Of a stretch of DNA of 15,793 nt, positions 1 through 6,332 are shown one piece after another (position 1 is the stretch's first letter; the number at the start of each line of letters is the position of its first letter). The stretch is from Sphingobacterium thalpophilum. Its GTDB lineage: Bacteria; Bacteroidota; Bacteroidia; Flavobacteriales; Flavobacteriaceae. A program made the translations under genes and the position numbers. Where the stretch lies: assembly GCA_943325255.2 (NCBI GenBank), contig CALPOS020000030.1:1-15793 (forward strand), written 5' to 3'. The notes under the pieces were generated by a model. The model was not told where the DNA came from and ran no database searches. It worked only from the letters and a program-made list of their open reading frames with translations.

Positions 1-1
1 C

Positions 2-517
2 GATTCTCCTGCACACGGGTTATCCAGTGGAAAAGAATTTAATGTGCCTTTATACGCCTCATTTGCCGAATTGGTAATTCAAAAGTACCAACCCAAACAC
101 ATCATTGGGCATTCGATGGGTGGCATCACGGCAATTTATCATCAATATTACTATTCCAATCCGGGCTTAGAAAAAATGATTTTACTCGGAGCTCCTTCTG
201 ATTTTAGTATTATACTTCACAACTATTTGAAACTGTTAAGCCTCAACAACAAAATCAAAAACGCTTTTTACGATTATACGAAAGAACGTTTCCAAATCGA
301 TATTGATGATTTTTCGGGTCAAGAATTCCTGAAATCGTCGCCAACGCAAGGCATGATTATTCACGATACCGACGATACCGTAGTCTTATTTGAAGAAGCT
401 AAAAAATTGGCAGCCACCTGGAAATCTGCGACACTCATGTCGACCAACGGACTGGGTCATAGTCTGCACGACGAGGAAGTCAATCAAAGAATTGTAGCGT
501 TTTTGTTAGAAGCTTAA
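2..517 (+). CDS. alpha/beta hydrolase, 3' part (5' end outside window)
   Basis: The reading frame is open from the first bases, so the gene begins upstream and only its last 171 residues are visible. It starts with D-S-P-A-H-G-L-S-S-G, the loop typical of alpha/beta hydrolases (DxPGHGxSxG). The nucleophile elbow G-H-S-M-G-G follows about 35 residues in, giving the catalytic serine. A plausible acid residue lies in H-D-T-D-D-T-V-V and the catalytic histidine in G-L-G-H-S-L-H-D near the C-terminus, so the full triad order is present. The GTG at 44 is not the real start, because the HG loop lies before it. No signal peptide can be assessed. The substrate cannot be told from sequence; esterase, lipase-like or C-C hydrolase activity are all possible. 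The family call is secure, the specific role unknown. Confidence 0.88.
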   Translation, partial: DSPAHGLSSGKEFNVPLYASFAELVIQKYQPKHIIGHSMGGITAIYHQYYYSNPGLEKMILLGAPSDFSIILHNYLKLLSLNNKIKNAFYDYTKERFQIDIDDFSGQEFLKSSPTQGMIIHDTDDTVVLFEEAKKLAATWKSATLMSTNGLGHSLHDEEVNQRIVAFLLEA

Positions 518-518
518 T

Positions 519-644
519 CCTGCTGTCCGCTATATCTTTTTTGTTTTTTTGTTACCCTGAGCGCGGAGCGTGTCATCCTGAGCGCAGTCGAAGGACGAAG
601 GGCTTTCTCAAAAAAAAACAAAAAAGGATGCCGCTGCCATCAGG
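519..644. repeat. extended palindromic intergenic repeat with CCTGAGCG core
   Basis: The outer arms are imperfectly inverted: CCTG at 519-522 faces CAGG at 641-644, and a C-T6-G-T7-G tract (536-551) faces a C-A9-C-A6-G tract (609-626). The interior carries two head-to-tail units starting CCTGAGCGC (556-564 and 577-585), the second continuing AGTCGAAGG. I recall this kind of CCTGAGCG...GTCGAAGG sequence as a common dispersed repeat in Bacteroidota genomes; copy number cannot be tested here. It starts two bases after the hydrolase stop, so it may end that transcript. Short translations across it (residues C-H-P-E-R-S-R-R) are artefacts often seen in databases. Confidence 0.7.
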
Positions 645-683
645 GCTAGGGCACTCAATTCCACTACAACTATCAATCAAAAC

Positions 684-746
684 CTTTGCGACTCTGCGAC
701 TTTGCGAGGAAATAATGATATCTCGCAAAGCCGCAGAGGCGCAAAG
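684..746. repeat. REP-like palindrome, copy 1
   Basis: Two 25-base arms, 684-708 and 722-746, are inverted complements at 23 of 25 positions around a 13-base AT-rich loop. Each arm contains the motifs CTTTGCG and TTTGCGAG or their complements. The same palindrome occurs again at 1710-1762, so it is a dispersed family rather than a one-off hairpin. With the element at 519-644 it fills most of the 301-base gap between the hydrolase gene and rluF. Nothing gene-like is supported in the rest of that gap (645-683, 747-818). Confidence 0.8.
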
Positions 747-818
747 AAAACTTATGTACAAATCATAATTACTGAACTATGCATTCAATTTAAACGAGAA
801 AAAAACTAAATTTACCCC

Positions 819-1703
819 ATGGAAGATTCTCTAACCCAAGGCCAAGGGCCGAATCGTATGGAGCAAAGCGAAGTAAAACGACTCAACAAATTCATCGGCG
901 AAACAGGTTTTTGCTCTCGCCGTGAGGCCGACAAACTCATCGAAGACGGTCGCGTCACCATAAACGGTATTGTTCCAGAAATGGGAACTAAAGTGTCTCG
1001 AAACGACGAAGTCCGCATCGATGGGAAACTCATACGCGATAATACCGAGAAGCTCATCTATTTGGCGTTCAACAAACCCGTCGGTATCGAATGCACCACC
1101 AACCTTGAAGTTCGCGATAATATCGTCGATTACATCAATTATCCCAAACGTATTTTCCCCATTGGACGCCTTGATAAAGCCAGCGAAGGTTTGATTTTTA
1201 TGACCAACGATGGCGATATCGTCAATAAGATTCTGCGAGCGAGAAATAACCACGAGAAAGAATATACGGTTACCGTCAACAAACCCATCACCGATCGCTT
1301 TATAGAAAAAATGGGGAACGGCGTTCCGATTTTAGACACCATTACACGGAAATGTAAAGTCGAACAAATCAGTAAATACAATTTCAAAATTATTTTAACC
1401 CAAGGATTGAATCGTCAAATTCGTAGAATGTGCGAATATTTAGGCTATGAAGTAACGGCGTTAAAAAGAATTCGGATTATCAATATTTCCCTCGATATTC
1501 CTGTCGGAAGATACCGCGAATTGACCGAAGCTGAAATCAAAGAACTCAACCAACTCATCGAACCATCGAGTAAAACTGAAGAAGCAAGCTTGCCTACGCC
1601 AAAGAAATCCGAGCAGTCTGGCACTAAAACAGACACGCCAAAACGAAGAACAGAATTCATCAAACGCGATGATCCGCGCTACAAGAAAAAGGGTGACTAT
1701 TAG
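819..1703 (+). CDS. rluF: 23S rRNA pseudouridine synthase, RluF type
   Basis: It isomerises a uridine of 23S rRNA to pseudouridine (U2604 in E. coli RluF). An N-terminal S4 RNA-binding domain spans roughly residues 20-70 (RLNKFIGETGFCSRREADKLI). The catalytic domain follows, with the active-site aspartate D119 in the G-R-L-D motif and then SEGLIFMTNDGD. The stretch LTQGLNRQIRRMCEYLGYEV (about 193-212) is characteristic of the RluB/E/F group and favours RluF. After about residue 245 comes a lysine- and arginine-rich, low-complexity tail, a common extension in Bacteroidota homologues. The ATG at 819 gives 294 residues; a second ATG at 858 would still keep the whole S4 domain, so the exact start is not certain. 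The gene lies between two copies of one palindromic repeat and converges on folD. Family assignment is strong; F versus E or B is slightly less so. Confidence 0.92.
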   Translation: MEDSLTQGQGPNRMEQSEVKRLNKFIGETGFCSRREADKLIEDGRVTINGIVPEMGTKVSRNDEVRIDGKLIRDNTEKLIYLAFNKPVGIECTTNLEVRDNIVDYINYPKRIFPIGRLDKASEGLIFMTNDGDIVNKILRARNNHEKEYTVTVNKPITDRFIEKMGNGVPILDTITRKCKVEQISKYNFKIILTQGLNRQIRRMCEYLGYEVTALKRIRIINISLDIPVGRYRELTEAEIKELNQLIEPSSKTEEASLPTPKKSEQSGTKTDTPKRRTEFIKRDDPRYKKKGDY

Positions 1704-1709
1704 TTAGTT

Positions 1710-1762
1710 CTTTGCGTCTTTGCGAGAAAAAATAAATCTCGCAAAGGCGCAGAGACGCAAAG
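1710..1762. repeat. REP-like palindrome, copy 2 (one arm shortened); possible bidirectional terminator
   Basis: The right arm 1738-1762 is a full 25-base copy of the family seen at 684-746. The left arm 1710-1726 has 17 bases and matches the right arm's complement except for an internal 8-base gap. The loop is an 11-base A-rich stretch. The element fills almost all of the 61-base gap between the convergent stops of rluF (1703) and folD (1765). A strong hairpin in that position could end transcription from both sides. Confidence 0.78.
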
Positions 1763-1764
1763 TC

Positions 1765-2652
1765 TTATTTAGTCAATAATCTTCTCTGTTCTCTCGCTAA
1801 TAAAGTGTTTTTTAATAACATCGCAATCGTCATCGGCCCCACACCTCCGGGAACTGGCGTAATGTGAGAAGCTTTTTTGCTCACCATTTCAAAATCGACG
1901 TCACCGGTAATGCGATAGCCTTTTTCAGTGGTTTTGTCTTCAACGCGTGTGATTCCAACGTCAATCACCACTGCCCCATCTTTTACCATTTCCGCTTTGA
2001 GATAATTCGGAACGCCGAGTGCTGTAATAATAATATCCGCTTGCGTGGTAATTTGTGCAATATTTTTAGTGTAACTGTGGGTTAAAGTAACGGTAGAATT
2101 TCCTGGAAATCCTTTGCGGCCCATTAAGATGCTCATCGGTCTTCCGACAATGTGGCTTCTTCCAATAACTACGGTATGTTTTCCTTTGGTTTCTACGCCA
2201 TAACGTTCTAGCAACTCTAAAATTCCAAAAGGCGTGGCTGGTATAAAAGTCGTCATATCTAACGCCATTTTACCGAAATTCTCGGGGTGAAATCCATCCA
2301 CATCTTTACGCGGATCGATCGCCATAATGACCTTTTGCGTGTCAATTTGTTCCGGCAACGGCAACTGCACAATAAATCCGTCGATGTCATCGTCTTCGTT
2401 GAGCTGCTTGATTTTTCTTAGCAATTCTGTTTCAGAAGTAGTGCTGGGCATTTTGATTAAAGTCGACTCAAATCCGACTCTTTCGCAGGCTTTCACTTTA
2501 CTACCCACGTAAGTCAAACTCGCCCCGTCATTGCCAACGATTACTGCCGCTAAGTGTGGCACCTTCTCGTTGTTTTTTTTCATTAAATCAACCTCAGCGG
2601 TGATCTCGTTTTTGATGTCGTCTGATGTTTTCTTTCCGTCTAGTAGTAGCAT
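1765..2652 (-). CDS. folD: bifunctional methylenetetrahydrofolate dehydrogenase / methenyltetrahydrofolate cyclohydrolase
   Basis: This cytosolic enzyme of one-carbon metabolism oxidises 5,10-methylene-THF with NADP+ and hydrolyses the methenyl product to 10-formyl-THF, used in purine and fMet-tRNA synthesis. At 295 residues it has the usual length. The catalytic motif Y48-V-G-S-K52 contains the lysine equivalent to K54 of E. coli FolD. Other family signatures are GFIVQLPLP (about 92-100), P-R-K-D-V-D-G-F-H-P (about 114-123), the dinucleotide-binding GRSHIVGRP, VKDGAVVIDVGI and the C-terminal ITPVPGGVGPMTIAMLL. The start is the ATG read from 2652, with the protein opening MLLLDGKK as expected. 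It lies downstream of ffh in the same direction, 106 bases away with a palindromic repeat between, so co-transcription is possible but not shown. Confidence 0.97.
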   Translation of the reverse strand: MLLLDGKKTSDDIKNEITAEVDLMKKNNEKVPHLAAVIVGNDGASLTYVGSKVKACERVGFESTLIKMPSTTSETELLRKIKQLNEDDDIDGFIVQLPLPEQIDTQKVIMAIDPRKDVDGFHPENFGKMALDMTTFIPATPFGILELLERYGVETKGKHTVVIGRSHIVGRPMSILMGRKGFPGNSTVTLTHSYTKNIAQITTQADIIITALGVPNYLKAEMVKDGAVVIDVGITRVEDKTTEKGYRITGDVDFEMVSKKASHITPVPGGVGPMTIAMLLKNTLLAREQRRLLTK

Positions 2653-2663
2653 GTCTCTTGGGT

Positions 2664-2753
2664 ATTAGGTAAAAGGTATTGGGTTCAGGGTCGTAAAGAA
2701 TTAGATAAAATTTTAGGGTAAAAAATCCTGAACCCAGAACCTCAAACCCTAAT
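2664..2753. repeat. palindromic intergenic repeat (GGGTTCAGG type)
   Basis: Between ffh and folD, arms 2664-2689 and 2727-2753 are imperfect inverted complements. The inner ten bases, TGGGTTCAGG at 2680-2689 and CCTGAACCCA at 2727-2736, pair perfectly; the outer parts (ATTAGG...AGGT and its complement) pair with some mismatches and one base shift. The central spacer of about 37 bases is AT-rich. It is unrelated in sequence to the palindromes at 684 and 1710. It could act as a terminator or attenuator between ffh and folD. Confidence 0.65.
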
Positions 2754-2758
2754 CCTTA

Positions 2759-4096
2759 TTATTGCATTCCTTTCATTCCACCCATCATTTTCATCATCTG
2801 TTTTCCGCCTGGGCCTTGCATCATTTTCATCATTTTGCTCATTTGATCGAATTGCTTCATCAATTGGTTGACTTCTTCAATTTTTCTTCCTGAGCCTTTG
2901 GCGATACGCGTTTTTCGTTTCATATCGATTAACGCTGGTTTGCTTCGTTCTTTTGGTGTCATCGAGTGAATAATGGCTTCGATATGTTTGAAAGCGTCAT
3001 CTTCAATCTCAACATCTTTCATGGCTTTTGAAGCGCCCGGAATCATGCCCACTAAATCCTTCATATTTCCCATTTTCTTCACTTGCTGAATTTGAACAAG
3101 GAAATCATCAAAACCGAATTCGTTCTTCGCAATTTTCTTCTGTAATTTTCGAGCTTCTTCTTCATTATACTGCTCTTGCGCTTTCTCTACCAACGAAACG
3201 ACATCTCCCATTCCGAGAATTCGCTCTGCCATACGCGAAGGATAGAACACATCAATCGCATCCATTTTTTCTCCAGTTCCGACAAACTTGATTGGTTTGT
3301 TGACCACCGATTTTATCGTAATAGCAGCTCCTCCTCGAGTGTCACCATCTAATTTCGTTAAGATAACGCCGTCAAAATTGAGTCGGTCGTTGAAAGCTTT
3401 CGCCGTATTTACAGCATCTTGACCCGTCATGGCATCTACCACAAACAAAGTCTCATGGGGTTGTATGGCTTTATGAACATTCGAAATCTCGTTCATCATT
3501 TCTTCGTCAACCGCCAAACGACCTGCCGTATCGACAATCACTACGTTGTATCCTTTTTCTTTGGCATATTTGATAGCGTTCAAAGAAATATCCACCGGAT
3601 TATTATTCCCTAATTCTGAATACACCTCAACGCCAATCTGATCACCCACTACGTGCAATTGATTGATCGCCGCGGGACGATAAACATCGCAAGCGACCAA
3701 AAGTGGTTTTTTACTTTTCTTTGTTTTAAGAAAATTAGCCAACTTCCCGGAGAAAGTCGTTTTACCAGAACCTTGTAAACCAGACATCAAAATCACGGTT
3801 GGATTTCCAGAAAGGTTAATTCCAGCAACATCTCCACCCATCAATTCAGTCAATTCGTCTTTCACCAATTTAACCAAAAGTTGCCCTGGTTGCAACGTAG
3901 TCAATACATTTTGACCAATTGCTTTTTCTTTTACTTTAGTCGTAAAATCTTTAGCAATCTTAAAATTGACATCGGCATCTAGCAATGCGCGACGGACTTC
4001 TTTTAAAGTTTCAGCAACATTTACTTCGGTGATTTTCCCGTGTCCTTTTAGGATATGAAAAGCTTTATCTAACTTTTCGCTTAAATTATCAAACAT
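2759..4096 (-). CDS. ffh: signal recognition particle GTPase Ffh
   Basis: The SRP54 homologue binds signal sequences of nascent membrane proteins and 4.5S RNA, and docks with FtsY. The N domain occupies about residues 1-90. The G domain shows G-L-Q-G-S-G-K-T-T (about 106-114, P-loop), DVYRPAAINQL (137-147), DTAGR (189-193), TKLDGDTRGGAA (247-258) and GTGEK (273-277). The M domain contains KMGNMKDLVGMIPGA and the RNA-binding IAKGSG (398-403), and ends in a methionine-rich tail from about 413. The frame stays open upstream to 4165, but the first 23 codons of that longer frame would overlap the promoter at 4120-4150. The product from 4096 starts MFDNLSEKLDKAF like other Ffh proteins, so 4096 is the start chosen, giving 445 residues, normal for the family. 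Confidence 0.98.
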   Translation of the reverse strand: MFDNLSEKLDKAFHILKGHGKITEVNVAETLKEVRRALLDADVNFKIAKDFTTKVKEKAIGQNVLTTLQPGQLLVKLVKDELTELMGGDVAGINLSGNPTVILMSGLQGSGKTTFSGKLANFLKTKKSKKPLLVACDVYRPAAINQLHVVGDQIGVEVYSELGNNNPVDISLNAIKYAKEKGYNVVIVDTAGRLAVDEEMMNEISNVHKAIQPHETLFVVDAMTGQDAVNTAKAFNDRLNFDGVILTKLDGDTRGGAAITIKSVVNKPIKFVGTGEKMDAIDVFYPSRMAERILGMGDVVSLVEKAQEQYNEEEARKLQKKIAKNEFGFDDFLVQIQQVKKMGNMKDLVGMIPGASKAMKDVEIEDDAFKHIEAIIHSMTPKERSKPALIDMKRKTRIAKGSGRKIEEVNQLMKQFDQMSKMMKMMQGPGGKQMMKMMGGMKGMQ

Positions 4097-4119
4097 AATA
4101 ATACCAGTTTTTGAAGATG

Positions 4120-4150
4120 CAAATATAACATAAAGTAGGTAAGCTTCAAA
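4120..4150 (-). promoter_or_regulatory. ffh promoter, Bacteroidota -33/-7 consensus
   Basis: Read on the minus strand, the sequence is TTTG (4150-4147), exactly 19 bases, then TATATTTG (4127-4120). This matches the Bacteroidota housekeeping consensus TTTG-N19-TAnnTTTG in every specified base. The -7 box ends 23 bases before the ffh ATG at 4096, leaving a short leader, and it excludes the longer ffh start at 4165. Confidence 0.85.
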
Positions 4151-4268
4151 GCAGCAGGACTTCAAAGTTTGTGCAAAAACATGTAAATTTTATAAGAACA
4201 AAAAACAAAGGTATACAACAAAATGGCAAGGGCGTGGCTACTTTTATGATAACTTAAAAGCTGCTATT

Positions 4269-4436
4269 ATGAAAACTATACGAGATTATAAAATGATTGT
4301 ATTGGTGTTGGCAACTGTACTTTTATTTTCCTGCAGCACGAGCAAATATAAAGGCAGTGCGGCCGATACGACTGGTACCAATGGTGCAACAAACGGAACA
4401 GGAAAAATTCCGAGATCAGGAGTAATAAATAAATAA
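4269..4436 (+). CDS. small lipoprotein, 55 residues, function unknown
   Basis: The frame ATG AAA ACT ATA CGA at 4269 ends with TAA at 4434-4436. The product has a basic start (MKTIRDYK), a hydrophobic core (MIVLVLATVLLF) and a lipobox ending in F-S-C, with the lipidated cysteine at residue 22. The mature peptide of about 34 residues is rich in Gly, Thr, Asn and Ala (SAADTTGTNGATNGTGK) and ends IPRSGVINK. No domain is recognisable and it is probably disordered. It is divergent from ffh and 166 bases before the ankyrin gene. No good promoter match was found in front of it. The signal and lipobox make it a credible gene despite its size; its role is unknown. Confidence 0.68.
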   Translation: MKTIRDYKMIVLVLATVLLFSCSTSKYKGSAADTTGTNGATNGTGKIPRSGVINK

Positions 4437-4602
4437 AAAGAATTAGAAGATAACCTTTAGTTTCATCATAAACTAAGTTAGTAATCAGGGCACTTCATTC
4501 TTAATCAATACGATTCCTATCAAAGAATATTTTTTTAATTCGATTTTCAGTAGGGTTTTGTTTTAACAATCTGTTTCATTAACAATACCGATACAACTTC
4601 AA
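4437..4602. other. intergenic region ahead of the envelope gene cluster
   Basis: This AT-rich stretch must hold the promoter of the 4603-8120 cluster unless that is read through from the small lipoprotein gene. A 7-base-pair hairpin (4457-4463 with 4470-4476, six-base loop) has no U-run, so it is a weak terminator candidate. No exact TAnnTTTG box with a proper -33 element was found; the nearest are T-rich stretches around 4529-4537 and 4552-4561. Confidence 0.35.
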
Positions 4603-5121
4603 ATGAAAAAGACAATCACATACTCCTTTTTGCTCTTCGCTTTTCTCGCTGAGGCACAGGTCAAAAACATTTTTGATGTAGCGAGAAAAGGAAGTCTACA
4701 AGAAATACAGGAAATCTACAAAAAGAACCCAGAATTAGTCAATTCTGTTGACGAGAAGAAGTCAAGTCCATTAATTCTTGCCTGCTATCGTGCCAATACA
4801 GAAGTGGCTGTTTTTCTAGCGGAAAAAGTGAAAAATATCGACTATAATTCTGGAATGGGAACCGCCTTGATGGCAGCAATAATGTCTGGAGATAGTATCA
4901 TAGTCGAAAAACTGATACAATCTAAAGCAAATTTGAATTTAGCAGACCAAGGAGGCAAGACAGCATTAATTTATGCGACGTTCTTTAATAAAAATGAATT
5001 GGCAAAAATGTTAATTCAAGTGGGCGCCGAGAGAAATGTCAAAGATATAGATGGCAGGACGGCATTGGACTATGCAAATTTTAATAAGAATACCGAATTA
5101 ATAATACTTCTTCAGAAGTAA
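4603..5121 (+). CDS. exported ankyrin-repeat protein
   Basis: The protein has 172 residues with a signal peptide (MKKTITYSFLLFAFLAEA, likely cut before Q19), so it is probably periplasmic. The mature part is almost wholly ankyrin repeats, about four to five units: roughly 22-52, 53-82, 85-116, 117-149 and a partial one at 150-172. Typical elements are S-P-L-I-L-A-C, G-T-A-L-M-A-A, G-G-K-T-A-L-I-Y-A and D-G-R-T-A-L-D-Y-A. Ankyrin repeats are protein-binding scaffolds. In Pseudomonas a periplasmic ankyrin protein (AnkB) supports catalase activity, so an ankyrin protein beside putative heme proteins has a precedent. It lies 36 bases ahead of the DOMON gene on the same strand and may be the first gene of that operon. 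The partner is unknown. Confidence 0.88.
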   Translation: MKKTITYSFLLFAFLAEAQVKNIFDVARKGSLQEIQEIYKKNPELVNSVDEKKSSPLILACYRANTEVAVFLAEKVKNIDYNSGMGTALMAAIMSGDSIIVEKLIQSKANLNLADQGGKTALIYATFFNKNELAKMLIQVGAERNVKDIDGRTALDYANFNKNTELIILLQK

Positions 5122-5157
5122 ATCGACTAATAGTTAACCAACCTAAATATTAAAACA

Positions 5158-5922
5158 ATGAAACGATTTTACCTACTACTTGTATGTTTTGGTGCAATGC
5201 AATTGAGTGTTGCCCAACAAAAAGAAACTGCTTTAACCACAATTGGCGGAATGAAAGTAAAAATTAGTCTTGACTCTGGAACATCCATCGCAACAATCAC
5301 TATGGTTGGTCCATCAACAAAGTGGATTTCGATAGGATTAGGAACATCTGATATGGCCATAAACAAAGACGTGCACACGTACGGAACCACACTACTTGAT
5401 CAATATTTCACAAGCAATGGACACGTTGCCCCAACGACGGATGCAACCAATAATTTGACGGTACAAAGTAATGATGTAGTAGGAAGTACAAGAACAGTGG
5501 TTTACACAAGACCTTTTAACACAGGAGATGCTAAAGATTATACGTTTGTTTACGCCAACAATTCATTAAATATTGTTTGGGGAATAGGTCCGTCAACAAA
5601 TGTGTCGTCTGAGCACTCCACTTTTGGGAGTAAAACACTCACATTCTCTACGGTCTTGGGTGTTGAAGATTATACCACTTTAAGTGACATTACAATCTAT
5701 CCCAACCCATCTAATGGTGTTTTTACTATTGCAAAAAACAATCTAATAACGGTAAATAAGATTAGCATCTATGATATGAATGCGAAGTTGCTAAAAGTAA
5801 TAGCAAAAGAAATTACCGATCAAAACAACACCATCGACTTGACAGAGTTAAGCAAAGGCATGTACTTTATGGAAATTGCAAATGACGCCGACCAAGTGGT
5901 GAAAAAAATAATTATTAACTAA
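5158..5922 (+). CDS. T9SS-sorted DOMON-domain protein, putative heme b binder
   Basis: The 254 residues comprise a signal peptide (1 to about 20, ending LSVAQ), a DOMON-like domain at about 24-165 and a type A T9SS sorting domain at about 175-254 (ITIYPNPSNGVFTI, ISIYDMNAKLLK, ELSKGMYFMEI, ending KKIIIN). The DOMON pattern is W-I-S-I-G-L-G...M (56-66), then a D-rich segment, R-P-F-N-T-G-D-A-K-D (118-127), a late aromatic strand and H153. M66 and H153 sit where DOMON cytochromes such as cellobiose dehydrogenase and plant AIR12 have their Met/His heme b ligands. That positional match is by eye. The sorting domain implies passage through the outer membrane by the T9SS and surface attachment or release. 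It lies 13 bases upstream of the OB-fold gene. DOMON domains can also bind sugars, so heme is a prediction. Confidence 0.85.
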   Translation: MKRFYLLLVCFGAMQLSVAQQKETALTTIGGMKVKISLDSGTSIATITMVGPSTKWISIGLGTSDMAINKDVHTYGTTLLDQYFTSNGHVAPTTDATNNLTVQSNDVVGSTRTVVYTRPFNTGDAKDYTFVYANNSLNIVWGIGPSTNVSSEHSTFGSKTLTFSTVLGVEDYTTLSDITIYPNPSNGVFTIAKNNLITVNKISIYDMNAKLLKVIAKEITDQNNTIDLTELSKGMYFMEIANDADQVVKKIIIN

Positions 5923-5935
5923 TAACAATAGTAAA

Positions 5936-6322
5936 ATGAAAAAATCGAGAATTATCGCGCTATTCTTTTTGTTATCTGTCGTAGTGGGAGTATCTGCATT
6001 TAACTATGTGATGCATGGTGGCGGAAGAAATTTGTTAAAAGAAGAAACCAACTTTTCGGTGAGTTCGAATGATCTTGCAAAAGAATTCAGCACAAACACC
6101 AATTTGGCAAATGCAAAATATTTAGAAAAAGCAGTCGCGGTCAAAGGAATTGTTGCTGATGTAAATAACAATGTGATCACATTAGACAACGGTGTAGTTT
6201 GCACACTTCAAACTGCAAATAACGCAATTAAGAAAAACCAAGTAGTCACTATTAAAGGAAGAGTTGTTGGCTACGACGATTTGATGGAAGAAATAAAATT
6301 AGATCAGTGCTTTTCAATCTAA
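5936..6322 (+). CDS. membrane-anchored OB-fold (tRNA_anti-like) protein
   Basis: The 128-residue product has a single N-terminal hydrophobic segment at about 6-22 (IIALFFLLSVVVGVSAF), either a signal anchor or an uncleaved signal. The rest resembles the small beta-barrel OB-fold proteins of the tRNA_anti-like group: SNDLAKEFSTNTNLANAKYLEKAVAVKGIV, then V-I-T-L-D-N-G-V-V-C and VVTIKGRVVGYDDL. No catalytic residues are evident. Cysteines C89 and C125 could form a disulfide if the domain is periplasmic. Such proteins are common in Bacteroidota and their function is not established; despite the family name, an exported copy is unlikely to act on tRNA. It is 13 bases after the DOMON gene and 10 before the barrel gene, so it is very likely co-transcribed. 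Confidence 0.78.
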   Translation: MKKSRIIALFFLLSVVVGVSAFNYVMHGGGRNLLKEETNFSVSSNDLAKEFSTNTNLANAKYLEKAVAVKGIVADVNNNVITLDNGVVCTLQTANNAIKKNQVVTIKGRVVGYDDLMEEIKLDQCFSI

Positions 6323-6332
6323 ATAAGAAATA

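Noticed and set aside
541..768. Open frame of 75 codons on the plus strand (and 62 on the minus strand) between the hydrolase gene and rluF
   Set aside because: It translates palindromic repeats; the C-H-P-E-R-S-R-R string is a known artefact of such repeats, and there is no family resemblance.
811..818. TAAATTTA-like box just before rluF as a promoter
   Set aside because: It lacks the final G, touches the start codon and has no -33 element.
831..1253. Long minus-strand open frame (140 codons) inside rluF
   Set aside because: It is opposite a strongly conserved gene and shows no family pattern.
4097..4165. 23-residue N-terminal extension of Ffh
   Set aside because: It overlaps a perfect promoter, and Ffh proteins begin at the MFDNLSEKL sequence.
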